A program made the position numbers and the translations under genes. From the NCBI RefSeq assembly GCF_016278365.1, contig NZ_JADQBZ010000011.1, positions 1 through 64,000 on the forward strand: 64,000 bases of DNA, read 5' to 3'. Positions 10,286 to 20,215 of this stretch are shown one piece after another. Below the pieces are notes generated by a model. That model was not told the DNA's origin. It did not search any database and saw nothing but the letters and a program-made list of their open reading frames with translations. The number at the start of each line of letters is the position of its first letter. Within the stretch, counting starts at the first letter, position 1. Source of the DNA: Methanolobus sp. (GTDB taxonomy: Archaea; Halobacteriota; Methanosarcinia; Methanosarcinales; Methanosarcinaceae).

Positions 10286-10623
10286 CTTTAACAGGCAGTC
10301 TGTAAAAGACTACCAGTACTGTTCTTTTGTACCAACCCCGTGTCTTCTATGGTCCCCTCTGATATAAATAAAACCGATATAAACAACATATAGAGTTGAA
10401 AAATATATAGACGATTCCTATCGACAATATTGCACTATAATTAGATAACACATATCCTGAATATCTGTAATTCTCTTGGAAAAACAGGATGAAAAACTAA
10501 AAATGATTTTGGATTTCCGGTGCCTCTTTACCTTACTATATGCGATCGGTAACTCGGAAAAACCACTGTTAGAGTCATTAAAGTAGCCCAATGACAGGGA
10601 AATGCCGAAAGCAAAATCGCTTA

Positions 10624-10833
10624 TTATAGCTGCAGCCAGATTGCTTTGATAGCATCTATCTCTATATGAGTATAACCTTCCTTATTTATATCCCACTTCA
10701 GACTAAGGACTCCATCATTACATTCCGCAACTATGCCCCGGTAGTTGTCCTCTCCCAGGATATCGATCTCAACTTCCTTCTGCATGTAATACTTTTCAAT
10801 AAAAGATTGCTTCACTTCTATCCCCTCCCTCAC
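10624..10833 (-). CDS. Small Sm-like / MM0924-like protein
   Basis: QKEVEIDILGEDNYRGIVAECNDGVLSLKWDINKEGYTHIEIDAIKAIW looks like an Sm-type beta barrel. Confidence 0.55.
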   Translation of the reverse strand: MREGIEVKQSFIEKYYMQKEVEIDILGEDNYRGIVAECNDGVLSLKWDINKEGYTHIEIDAIKAIWLQL

Positions 10834-11046
10834 TAAGAACGAATCCTGGCATAAATTATACCATAAAAGCGTTCCTTCTTAAAAAGGGGATTTTATTTTA
10901 CTTATACTTTATCAGGTGCATGCGTGGGCCACATCATATACCTGACAATGAAACCGGGAATGATAAATTGGAACCGAATAAACTATCAGTTAACAAAAAG
11001 AATAAAGAAACAAAAAGATATTTTGATTCAAAGTAAAAAAAGGAAG

Positions 11047-11118
11047 TACATCAGCCGGGATTCGAACCCGGGTTCTAGCGTTGGCAACGCCAGGTGATGA
11101 CCGCTACACTACTGATGT
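11047..11118 (-). tRNA. tRNA-Gly(GCC)
   Basis: Minus-strand acatcagtagtgtagcggtcatcacctggcgttgccaacgctagaacccgggttcgaatcccggctgatgta; acceptor ACATCAG/CTGATGT, anticodon loop TTGCCAA. Confidence 0.92.
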
Positions 11119-11140
11119 TCAGTGACTACTTACTTATAGG

Positions 11141-11214
11141 TGCCCAGACCCGGATTTGAACCGGGGACAACTGCCTCTTCAGGGCAGCGCTCTCCCGAAC
11201 TGAGCTACCTGGGC
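11141..11214 (-). tRNA. tRNA-Phe(GAA)
   Basis: Acceptor GCCCAGG/TCTGGGC, anticodon loop CTGAAGA, T-arm GGTTCAAATCC. Confidence 0.93.
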
Positions 11215-11282
11215 TTGAGTGTTCTTGCACCTAATAGATGTTTTTGCATTTATATTTTTCGAATCCTGCTAGAGAATTCTGG

Positions 11283-11356
<74 letters not shown>

Positions 11357-11733
11357 ATGCTGTTTTTGTTTTGCCGTACAAGCATTCCTTATGATTTCGG
11401 TTGATGCATTGCATATTACCGCAAGCATCAGGCGCCTAACAGCATCCCTCATAATGCATTATTGTTGATAAAGGTTTTGGGTTGATATGCCTGATATTAA
11501 CCTATACATTAATGGTGCACTATGCTAAAGACGATATAAACAGATATATTTGCAAATTTAACCCTTAAATGGACTTAAAACTGTTTTCATGCATAATATG
11601 GGCTTTAAAGTACAAACAAAGATTAATAACTCACCTGTTGGATGTGATTCCCAGAGGTTCGAATTGTTTGATTTCCCGATAGATGACATAATTCAACCGA
11701 AATGGCATACACCAGAGAAGTACGGCGGGCGGC

Positions 11734-12180
11734 TCATCCGCCATAGAATGTATAAGGAGTTGCTGTGGCACCCGGCACACTCCTTGAAGAACCGTCAGGA
11801 TATATCATTGTCAGCATGTCCACTTTTGCTCCAAGTGCACGTGAATCGTGTAGATAATACTCAGAGTTCTGACGGGAGATATTGCTGACGTGAACAACTG
11901 CATGATTCCTGCCGATCTCCCGAACCTCTATATTCTCAAAATCGAAAAGGACATTCTCGATCGTTGGCTGGAGAGTATAACTGCCAAGAAGGAATACATA
12001 AACCCTCGAGAACATGTCAAGTTCATAAAAAAAGGTTACTTGTGCATCAGCGCCTTCAAACCTTATGTCCATCTGCGTGAGATGTATATACTGTCCTTCG
12101 TCATTAAGGGCATATCCGGTCACGGATAAAGAAAGAATTGCAACTATCAATATAAGTAAGAACAACAGCGCTTGTTTCAT
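11734..12180 (-). CDS. Hypothetical secreted protein, 148 aa
   Basis: Signal peptide MKQALLFLLILIVAILSLSVTGYA; no family recognised. Confidence 0.7.
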   Translation of the reverse strand: MKQALLFLLILIVAILSLSVTGYALNDEGQYIHLTQMDIRFEGADAQVTFFYELDMFSRVYVFLLGSYTLQPTIENVLFDFENIEVREIGRNHAVVHVSNISRQNSEYYLHDSRALGAKVDMLTMIYPDGSSRSVPGATATPYTFYGG

Positions 12181-12356
12181 AATCTACCTGACATATCTTT
12201 TTCAATAAGCAGATTCTTATACGGAGTCAGCATTAATAAATGTTGGTTTTAGTTTGAGGTACTTTGATATAATGTGATTTACAAATTACTTAAAAACCGT
12301 CAAGTATATATTTTGTACGTACTTCAGTGAACAAACTAGAAACTTGTGAGTAAACT

Positions 12357-14258
12357 ATGGAGAATGAAATAACTATTTCTGGCGATGAGAGAGGGCTCTA
12401 TGGTGATACTTTTGATACTACAGACTCCATTGATGTCCCCAAGCTCCTGATCGACCAGATCATAGGGCAGGAACACGCAGTAGAGGTTGTTAAAAAAGCA
12501 GCCAGCCAGAGAAGACATGTAATGATGATCGGAAGCCCTGGTACTGGTAAGTCCCTGCTGGCCAAGGCCATGGCAGAGCTTTTGCCAAAAGAGGAGCTTC
12601 AGGATATACTTGCATATCCGAACCCTGAGGACAATAATAACCCCAAGATAAGACTAGTTCCCGCCGGAAAAGGCAGGGAAATTGTCATGGCCCACAAAAT
12701 GGAAGCGCAGAAGAAAGTGCAGTCCAGGAACATGTTAATGATGATACTGGTCTTTGGTATCGTCATATACTCATTCTATGTCGGCCAGTTACTATGGGGC
12801 ATCATTGCTGCCATACTGATATTGTTGCTTACGCGTCAACTCCTCCCAAAAGACGATATGATGATACCAAAAATGATAGTATCAAATTATCAAAAAGAGC
12901 ATGCTTCTTTCATGGATGCGACAGGAACCCACGCAGGCGCTCTGCTTGGCGATGTCAGGCATGATCCTTTCCAGTCGGGAGGTCTTGAGACCCCAGCCCA
13001 TGACAGGGTAGAGAGCGGAGATATCCACAAAGCCCATAAGGGTGTGCTCTTCATTGATGAGATCAACACTCTGAGCATTGAATCCCAGCAGAGCCTGCTG
13101 ACAGCACTTCAGGAAAAAGAGTACCCCATTACCGGTCAGTCAGAGAGGAGTTCAGGAGCACTCGTTAAGACAGAACCGGTTCCCTGTGACTTCATTATGG
13201 TCGCAGCAGGTAACCTGGATGCTATGGAAAAGATGCATCCTGCTCTGCGTTCCCGTATTAAAGGCTACGGCTACGAATTGTTCATGCGCGAATCCATGGA
13301 GGATAATCCGGAAAACCGCAAGAACCTTGTGAGATTCGTTGCACAGGAAGTCATGAGAGACGGCCATATACCACCCTTTGATAAAAGCGCGGTTGACGAA
13401 GTGATACGCGAAGCCCAGAGGAGGGCAGGAAGAAAAGGTCACCTCACACTTAAGTTGCGTGATCTCGGAGGACTTGTAAGGGTTGCCGGGGATATTGCAC
13501 ACTCCGAAAATGTGGCCATTGTTACTTCAAAGCATGTGCTTGCAGCTAAGAAGATGGCTAGGTCCATAGAGCAGCAGCTTGCAGACAGTTACCTTGAGCG
13601 CAAGAAGGACTATCAGCTCTTCAAGAAGAAAGGAGGAGCTATCGGACGGGTTAACGGGCTTGCTGTCCTTGGAGGCGATTCAGGTATAGTATTACCCATA
13701 ATAGCTGAAGTGACGCCTTCCCAGTCCAGTTCCGAAGGTCGTGTCATTGCAACGGGGATGCTCAAGGACATTGCAAAGGAAGCAGTCCAGAACGTATCCG
13801 CGGTCATCAAGAACATCACCGGGAAAAGCATCATCAACCATGACATCCACATACAATTTATAGGGACCTATGAAGGTGTAGAAGGTGACAGTGCTTCAAT
13901 ATCAATAGCAACTGCCGTCATATCTGCAATTGAAGGTATACCTATCGATCAGTCTGTTGCGATGACTGGCTCGCTTTCCGTGCGCGGGGATGTCTTGCCG
14001 ATAGGTGGCGTGACCTATAAGATCGAAGCAGCTGCACAGGCAGGAATAAAGAAGGTTATTATCCCCAAAGCCAATGAAGATGATGTGCTGATAGAGGAAG
14101 CATATAGGGATAAGATACAGATAGTGGCTGTAACGAACATTATAGAAGTAATTGAGCACAGCCTGGTAGGACCTGAGAAGAACCGTATCATGGAAAAGCT
14201 TCAGAACATAACTAACTTTAGATTGAATCTGGATATGCCAGATGTGGTCCCTGCATGA
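12357..14258 (+). CDS. lonB: Archaeal membrane ATP-dependent Lon protease, LonB
   Basis: GSPGTGKS Walker A, two TM segments inserted in the AAA module, Walker B FIDEIN, protease segment EGDSASISIATAVISAIEGIP. Confidence 0.95.
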   Translation: MENEITISGDERGLYGDTFDTTDSIDVPKLLIDQIIGQEHAVEVVKKAASQRRHVMMIGSPGTGKSLLAKAMAELLPKEELQDILAYPNPEDNNNPKIRLVPAGKGREIVMAHKMEAQKKVQSRNMLMMILVFGIVIYSFYVGQLLWGIIAAILILLLTRQLLPKDDMMIPKMIVSNYQKEHASFMDATGTHAGALLGDVRHDPFQSGGLETPAHDRVESGDIHKAHKGVLFIDEINTLSIESQQSLLTALQEKEYPITGQSERSSGALVKTEPVPCDFIMVAAGNLDAMEKMHPALRSRIKGYGYELFMRESMEDNPENRKNLVRFVAQEVMRDGHIPPFDKSAVDEVIREAQRRAGRKGHLTLKLRDLGGLVRVAGDIAHSENVAIVTSKHVLAAKKMARSIEQQLADSYLERKKDYQLFKKKGGAIGRVNGLAVLGGDSGIVLPIIAEVTPSQSSSEGRVIATGMLKDIAKEAVQNVSAVIKNITGKSIINHDIHIQFIGTYEGVEGDSASISIATAVISAIEGIPIDQSVAMTGSLSVRGDVLPIGGVTYKIEAAAQAGIKKVIIPKANEDDVLIEEAYRDKIQIVAVTNIIEVIEHSLVGPEKNRIMEKLQNITNFRLNLDMPDVVPA

Positions 14259-14267
14259 ACAGGGACC
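14246..14267 (+). terminator. Hairpin GGTCCCTG-catgaa-CAGGGACC at the lonB stop codon
   Basis: Perfect 8-bp stem containing TGA in the loop region, followed by ttactatttt. Confidence 0.45.
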
Positions 14268-14288
14268 TTACTATTTTGGGAGTATACA

Positions 14289-15620
14289 ATGTACAGAGTC
14301 GACTTTTTCGATGCAAAGATCATTGAGGGGACAACAACGTCGATAGTCCTCGATAACGGTGCCATAAAAGAAGTATCCGAGAATTATACAAAGGGAGCCG
14401 GTGTGCGTGCCCTGAGTGGAGGTTCATGGGGATATACTTCAGTAGACGGGGACTTTGACCTTAGCAAAGCGATTGGTGCGGCTTCAGAGCTCGCTGTCGG
14501 AATGGATGAGAGGTCACACCAGGAAAAGGTAGAGATGTTCGATATCTCAAAGCCTGTTGCCAGGAATATGCCAAAGGTAAGTCTTGACCCGAGAGACGTT
14601 TCCCTCGAAGAGAAGGTCGGGCTTCTGAAGGAAATTGGTGCAAGGGCAAAAATTGAGGGCATCTCCAGCACTAGTGCTGTATACAGTGAATCATCTTACA
14701 AAGTACTATACACTGATTCCACAGGAATCGAGGGAGAATATGAACTTATCAGAACCGGCTTTGCCATCAGTGCTGTCGCATCCAGAGAGGGCATGTACCA
14801 GGCAGGGAGAGAGAGCAGGTTCGGTGTTACCGGATATGAGATTTTTGAAAAGCATGATGCTTTCGCACTTGCAGAGGCAGCAGCAAACACAGCACTGCAG
14901 CTGCTTGATGCAAAGCCTGCAAAAGGAGGAAATCTACCCGTCATACTGGACCCGGAGCTTGCAGGCGTATTCGCGCATGAGGCTGTTGGTCATGCTTCCG
15001 AAGCCGATCTTGTGCTTGAGGGTAGCTCCATACTTGAGAACAGGCTGGGACAGCAGATAGCTTCCCCCCTGATCAATATTATAGACGATCCTACATTGCA
15101 TGAGTATGGTTTTTTCCCATTTGACGATGAGGGAACACAGTCCGGGAAGACCGTCCTCATCAAGGATGGAGTATTCAATTCCTACCTGCACTCCAGGGAG
15201 ACAGCTGCAAAGCTTGGAGGAGAGCCCGGTCACTGCAGGGCTCAGGGCCACGCAAAACCCATTGTCAGGATGAGTAATACCTACATAGACAATGGCAAAT
15301 CCAACTTTGATGAAATGCTTGAAGAGATCAAGAACGGAGTATATCTCATAGGTTCCAGGGGCGGACAGGTTAACACTGGCGAAGGTGTGTTCCAGTTTAA
15401 CGCTGAAAAGGGTTACATTATTGAGAACGGACAACTTACAACCCTGATAAGGGATGTTTCACTCTCAGGAAAAACCCTTGAGATACTGAATAATGTAAGG
15501 ATGGTCGGTAATGACCTTACCCTCACCTCCGGCAGGTGTGGTAAGGGCGGACAGCTGGTGCCTGTGACAGACGGCTCACCTCACCTCATGGTCTCCGAGG
15601 CCCTGGTGGGTGGTGCCTGA
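14289..15620 (+). CDS. tldD: TldD-family metalloprotease-like protein
   Basis: VFAHEAVGHASEADL (HExxxH motif), GSRGGQVNTGEGVFQF. Confidence 0.92.
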   Translation: MYRVDFFDAKIIEGTTTSIVLDNGAIKEVSENYTKGAGVRALSGGSWGYTSVDGDFDLSKAIGAASELAVGMDERSHQEKVEMFDISKPVARNMPKVSLDPRDVSLEEKVGLLKEIGARAKIEGISSTSAVYSESSYKVLYTDSTGIEGEYELIRTGFAISAVASREGMYQAGRESRFGVTGYEIFEKHDAFALAEAAANTALQLLDAKPAKGGNLPVILDPELAGVFAHEAVGHASEADLVLEGSSILENRLGQQIASPLINIIDDPTLHEYGFFPFDDEGTQSGKTVLIKDGVFNSYLHSRETAAKLGGEPGHCRAQGHAKPIVRMSNTYIDNGKSNFDEMLEEIKNGVYLIGSRGGQVNTGEGVFQFNAEKGYIIENGQLTTLIRDVSLSGKTLEILNNVRMVGNDLTLTSGRCGKGGQLVPVTDGSPHLMVSEALVGGA

Positions 15621-16933
15621 TGATGTATGAGCTTGCAGGCAAAGGGCTCAAAGCTGCACTTGATGCAGGAGCCGATGAAGCTGAGATACTGCTTATTGAA
15701 GATCATAAGACTTCCGTGGATATTCGCAAGGGCGAAATCGAAGGCGCAAAGGAGAATATCTCCCAGGGACTGGGCATCCGTGCCATTGTCAACGGTGCTG
15801 TTGGTTTTGCAAGCACTAACATCATGAGCCACATAGAGGATGCGGCCAGGAGCGCTGTCAGGTCAGCCAGGGTTCGCGATAGAGACCCTGACTGGATATC
15901 ATTGCCTTATGCAAGTGAATATCCCAAAGTGTCCGGCACAATGGACCCAAACATTGAGCAAATGGAACTCGATGCATGCATCCTACAGGCAGTAAAGATG
16001 ATCGAGGGTGCAGGGGCTGTTTCCGGAATCATTGTGACCTCAGGCAGCTTCTCCCGCAGTTTTGGAAAACATCTGATCATGAACACCAACGGCATCGAAG
16101 TGGAGGAAAAATCCACAGGTATCTCTGGCTTTGCAGATGTCATCACAACAGAAGGAGATGTATCTACAGCCTATGATTTTGCAATATCCCGGAAGAACGA
16201 TCTCGATTTTACTGCGATTGGCAGGAATGCAGCAGAACTTGCCCGCAGGTCACAACAGGGAATATCCATCGAGCCCCACAAGACAGATGTGATCATGCAC
16301 CCGTTCGCATTTGCGGACCTACTGGGAAGTGCATTCATACCTTCCATAGATGCTGACAATGTCCAGAAAGAACGCTCCAACCTCAAGGGAAAGATAGGAG
16401 AACAGATAGCCACTGAAAAGTTATCCATCACCGATGATGGACTACTCGAAGGAGGTATCGAGACTGGCAGGTCCGATGATGAGGGAGTTCCCTCGCAAAG
16501 GACAAAAGTAGTCGAAAATGGCATTTTCAGATCCTACCTGTATGATACGTATACAGCAGGCAAGGACAATGTCAAAAGTACTGGAAATGCTTCAAGGGGT
16601 TCATATTTCTCAACACCTTCTGTTGGTCCCAGGAATTTTATCATTGATCATCCGGCCCTCGATGTAATAGCCGACACTGATAAAGGCATCTACGTAAATA
16701 CGGTAATTGGCGCCCACACTGCCAATTCAATATCAGGAGACTTTTCCGTGGAGGCAAGGAACGCCTTTACTATAAAGGACGGGCAGATCGACAGACCGGT
16801 GAAATCCCTGATGATATCCGGAAATATATTCGAGATGCTCACAAAAGTCAATGGAGCTGGTACGGATATACGCAAGGTGGGAGGAATCGTCACTCCTTCG
16901 ATAAGAATTCCCGGAATGAGCGTTGTGGGATGA
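15620..16933 (+). CDS. pmbA: TldE/PmbA-family protein
   Basis: Second half of the TldD/PmbA pair; ATG at 15620 shares a base with the previous stop codon. Confidence 0.9.
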   Translation: MMYELAGKGLKAALDAGADEAEILLIEDHKTSVDIRKGEIEGAKENISQGLGIRAIVNGAVGFASTNIMSHIEDAARSAVRSARVRDRDPDWISLPYASEYPKVSGTMDPNIEQMELDACILQAVKMIEGAGAVSGIIVTSGSFSRSFGKHLIMNTNGIEVEEKSTGISGFADVITTEGDVSTAYDFAISRKNDLDFTAIGRNAAELARRSQQGISIEPHKTDVIMHPFAFADLLGSAFIPSIDADNVQKERSNLKGKIGEQIATEKLSITDDGLLEGGIETGRSDDEGVPSQRTKVVENGIFRSYLYDTYTAGKDNVKSTGNASRGSYFSTPSVGPRNFIIDHPALDVIADTDKGIYVNTVIGAHTANSISGDFSVEARNAFTIKDGQIDRPVKSLMISGNIFEMLTKVNGAGTDIRKVGGIVTPSIRIPGMSVVG

Positions 16934-16945
16934 TGATTAAGTCAA

Positions 16946-17160
16946 TTACCCACGGCCTAAACCGTGGGCTTTCGCTTCCAAGTTCCAGTTACCTGAGCAG
17001 AACGCAATGAGCTGATTGATAACAGCCCTTAAAGCAAGGTGCTTTGCAGTATTCCAATCTGCATTTTCAGTATGCCGCATTTTTACAGGAATAATTCCCG
17101 AGTTATCTGATTTTTTTTAATGTGCACTCGCATACAGTTACAATATTGCCGGCGTAATCT
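16946..17160 (-). pseudogene. Decayed C-terminal fragment of TnpB (IS200/IS605) with a terminal hairpin
   Basis: Minus frame IIPVKMRHTENADWNTAKHLALRAVINQLIAFCSGNWNLEAKAHGLGRG*; ADWNTAK is the TnpB RuvC-III-like region; frameshift at an 8-T run (near 17111-17118); hairpin CCCACGG-cctaaa-CCGTGGG at 16949-16968. Confidence 0.75.
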
Positions 17161-17348
17161 TAGAAATCAATACATATTTTTCGGAAATCATCATACTATC
17201 CTTCACAGTCCGACTACTGGCAGCTGGACAAAGCAATAGATTTATATAGAGATGTATTCAACTGTTCTATAATTTTATGAATTGGACTAATGTGATTCTA
17301 TTATTTGTAGCCATTCCCTGCAAATAAGAACAAGGACCGTGCAACCAT

Positions 17349-19391
17349 ATGACCACCTTACGCAGAAAAACCATTGCAATGCTTGGTGCCACACTTACCG
17401 GGTTGGTCATTTTACTCTTCCTGGGTTCCCAGGTGATCCTGATCAATAGTTTCGATCATCTTGAGAAAGAAGAGCTGAAGGAAGATATGCAGAATGCAAG
17501 GAACTCCTTGTACTGGGATATGGAGGACCTCGAGAGGAAAACGGCAGACTGGTCCGTATGGGATGAGACTTACTACTTCGTTCGTGATAATAACAGCAAC
17601 TACATCAACACTTATCTTGTAGATGAGACATTTATCAACCAGAGAATAAGCTTTGTATTATTCTATAACGAGTCAGGTACACTGGTATATTCAAAAGGCG
17701 TGGACCTATCGAATATGACACAGGCGTCACCACCACTAATCCTTATCGATCACCTTGAAGATAGCAGATATTTACTGGAACATGATACTAGATACAGTAG
17801 AAAAACAGGAATACTATATCTGGCAGATGTGCCGGTCATTCTCACTTCCCAGCCTATAATCTTAAGCAATGAGGAAACACCCATCGGTGGAGTTATCCTG
17901 ATGGGACGGTTCCTGGACCAGGCAGAACAGGATTTGCTTTCTGACAAGACAAACCTTTCACTTGAAGTGCTATTCGCACAGGAAACGGGGGAGTTAAGAG
18001 AGAATACAGGAATCAAGCTTAGTTCAGGAGAGGAAATATATTTAAGTCTGCTGAACAGAAGCATGATCACCGGGAGCATCTTACTAAATGATATATATGG
18101 ACAGCCTGCTCTCACGCTGGATGTAAGCAGCCCTCGCACCATACACCTTCAGGGCAAAGCCACCGTGATATACTTTTTAATGATTCTGCTGTTTGTAGCA
18201 GGCGTTTTCGGATCTGTCACACTGTACCTGCTTGATAATTCATTCTTTTCACGCCTGAACGATCTGAGCACGGACATAAAGAATATAGGAGAAAGCCGGG
18301 ACCTTTCCAGACGTATCTATGAAAAAGGAAATGACGAGATCTCCAATCTCAGCAACTCCATTAACCTGTTGCTTGAATCACTTGAAGAGTCCAGGCAGCT
18401 TGTCCTGAAAAAAGATGCAACCATAAAAGCAATAATCCAGGCCATGCCGGATATGGTATTCCAGATCAGGAGAGATGGAACAATATGCAGTTATAAACTC
18501 TCCACCGGAGAGTGTCTTTACGAATCCCCTGACGGACTCCCGGATATAAGTATTGAGGATGTATTGCCGAAAGATATCGCTATAAAAGAGATCAATATCA
18601 TCGAAGAAGTGATAAGGACAGGAAAAATGCAGACCATGCAGTACCAGGTACCTGTAAAAGGAGAGAGTAGGGATTTTGAGGCGCGCATAGTTGTGAGCGG
18701 AGAGGACGAAGTTATGTCCGTGGTAAAAGACATCACAGATATAAAAAAGGCAGAAGAAGCGTACAAAAAAGATATACTCCTAAGAGAGATACACCACAGG
18801 GTAAAGAACAATCTACAGGTCATCTCAAGTCTCCTTAGCCTCCAGTCCGGAAAGTTCAGGGATAAGGAAGTCATTGAAGCATTCAAAGAAAGCCAGCATC
18901 GCGCAAGATCTATGGCTATGGCCCATGAAAAGCTATGCAGGTCACAAGATATAGAGAAAGTCCACATGGGGGATTACATAATGAGCCTTGCAGAATATCT
19001 TGTCAGTTCTTATGGCTTTTCCCGGGATGAAGTCCAAATCAATTTAAATATTAAAAACGTAATATTTGGAATAGACACCTCTATTCCCCTTGGCCTGATA
19101 ATCAATGAAATAGTATCAAATTCCCTGAAACACGCTTTCCATAAAGGTCCCGGAAAAATATCCATAGAGATATACCCGGAGGGAGATGATTTCATCATGA
19201 ATATCAGCGATGATGGAACGGGGTTTCCTGAAAATGTAGATTTCAGGAACACGGATTCGCTTGGCATGCAACTGGTGAACTCACTTGTGGAGCAGATAGA
19301 TGGAAAGATCGAGCTCGATAGGAGTAAAGGCACAGAATTCAGAATAACTTTCAAGGAACTCTCCTATGTAAGAAGGGACTGTCGATGGTGA
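17349..19391 (+). CDS. Sensor histidine kinase with CHASE4-like extracellular domain, HAMP, PAS, HisKA_2 and HATPase
   Basis: Two TM segments flanking a sensor region; LLREIHHRVKNNLQVISSLLSLQS (HisKA_2). Confidence 0.9.
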   Translation: MTTLRRKTIAMLGATLTGLVILLFLGSQVILINSFDHLEKEELKEDMQNARNSLYWDMEDLERKTADWSVWDETYYFVRDNNSNYINTYLVDETFINQRISFVLFYNESGTLVYSKGVDLSNMTQASPPLILIDHLEDSRYLLEHDTRYSRKTGILYLADVPVILTSQPIILSNEETPIGGVILMGRFLDQAEQDLLSDKTNLSLEVLFAQETGELRENTGIKLSSGEEIYLSLLNRSMITGSILLNDIYGQPALTLDVSSPRTIHLQGKATVIYFLMILLFVAGVFGSVTLYLLDNSFFSRLNDLSTDIKNIGESRDLSRRIYEKGNDEISNLSNSINLLLESLEESRQLVLKKDATIKAIIQAMPDMVFQIRRDGTICSYKLSTGECLYESPDGLPDISIEDVLPKDIAIKEINIIEEVIRTGKMQTMQYQVPVKGESRDFEARIVVSGEDEVMSVVKDITDIKKAEEAYKKDILLREIHHRVKNNLQVISSLLSLQSGKFRDKEVIEAFKESQHRARSMAMAHEKLCRSQDIEKVHMGDYIMSLAEYLVSSYGFSRDEVQINLNIKNVIFGIDTSIPLGLIINEIVSNSLKHAFHKGPGKISIEIYPEGDDFIMNISDDGTGFPENVDFRNTDSLGMQLVNSLVEQIDGKIELDRSKGTEFRITFKELSYVRRDCRW

Positions 19392-20215
19392 ATGAAAAAA
19401 TACTGGTAGTCGAGGACGAGAAGATAGTTGCCCTGGACATTAAGCATAGCCTGGAAAGTTTCGGTTATATAGTACCCTGCATGGCATCGACCGGAGAAGA
19501 TGCAATAAAGATGGCCAGAAAACACAACCCGGATCTTGTGTTGATGGACATTGTGCTCAGAGGGGACATTGACGGCATTGAAGCTGCTTCGGTCATACAC
19601 ACCAATCATAAGATCCCAGTGGTCTACCTTACTGCATACTCCGATGAAAGGACGCTACAGAGAGCAAAGATGACAGAGCCCTTCGGGCATATACTGAAGC
19701 CTTTTGACAACAGACAACTTCGAACTAACATAGAGATCGCCTTGCATAAAAAAGAACAGGAGAAGGAAAAACATTTCCAGAACGACAGTTGGATAACATC
19801 GTTGCTTGATAATGTAGGAGATGCCATCATTTCCACGGATGCTTCCGGAAGGGTCAAACACATAAACCTGCTGGCGCAGGCATTGACAGGGTACAGACAT
19901 GAAGAGGCATTCGGGGAAACAATAGATCGCATTTTCAGGGTAATATGCGAGACTACAGGCAAAACGGTATTAAATCCCACTGAGAAAGTCCTCAAAGAAG
20001 GAACCTTTTACGGTCTTTGTGAAGGTGCCGTGCTTGTTTCCAGAGAGAACAACCATATACCTATCGATGTTATCGGCTCACCTATAAAGAACAGCAACAA
20101 TGAAACAATTGGAGCCATCATTGTCTTTTGTGATATAACAGAAAGAAGGAATCTGGAGAAATCTTTTTTAAACTACATGCTGAACAGTGAGCTCAGCCAG
20201 AAGATCAATCACTGA
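19385..20215 (+). CDS. Response regulator receiver domain plus PAS domain
   Basis: ILVVEDEKIVALDIKHSL, PDLVLMDIVLRGDIDGIEAA, KPFDNRQL; C-terminal PAS; overlaps kinase gene by 7 bp. Confidence 0.9.
   Translation: MVNEKILVVEDEKIVALDIKHSLESFGYIVPCMASTGEDAIKMARKHNPDLVLMDIVLRGDIDGIEAASVIHTNHKIPVVYLTAYSDERTLQRAKMTEPFGHILKPFDNRQLRTNIEIALHKKEQEKEKHFQNDSWITSLLDNVGDAIISTDASGRVKHINLLAQALTGYRHEEAFGETIDRIFRVICETTGKTVLNPTEKVLKEGTFYGLCEGAVLVSRENNHIPIDVIGSPIKNSNNETIGAIIVFCDITERRNLEKSFLNYMLNSELSQKINH

Noticed and set aside
11589-11888. 99-aa plus ORF near the tRNA cluster
   Set aside because: Its second half is antisense to the signal-peptide-bearing gene at 11734-12180, and the first half shows no recognisable family
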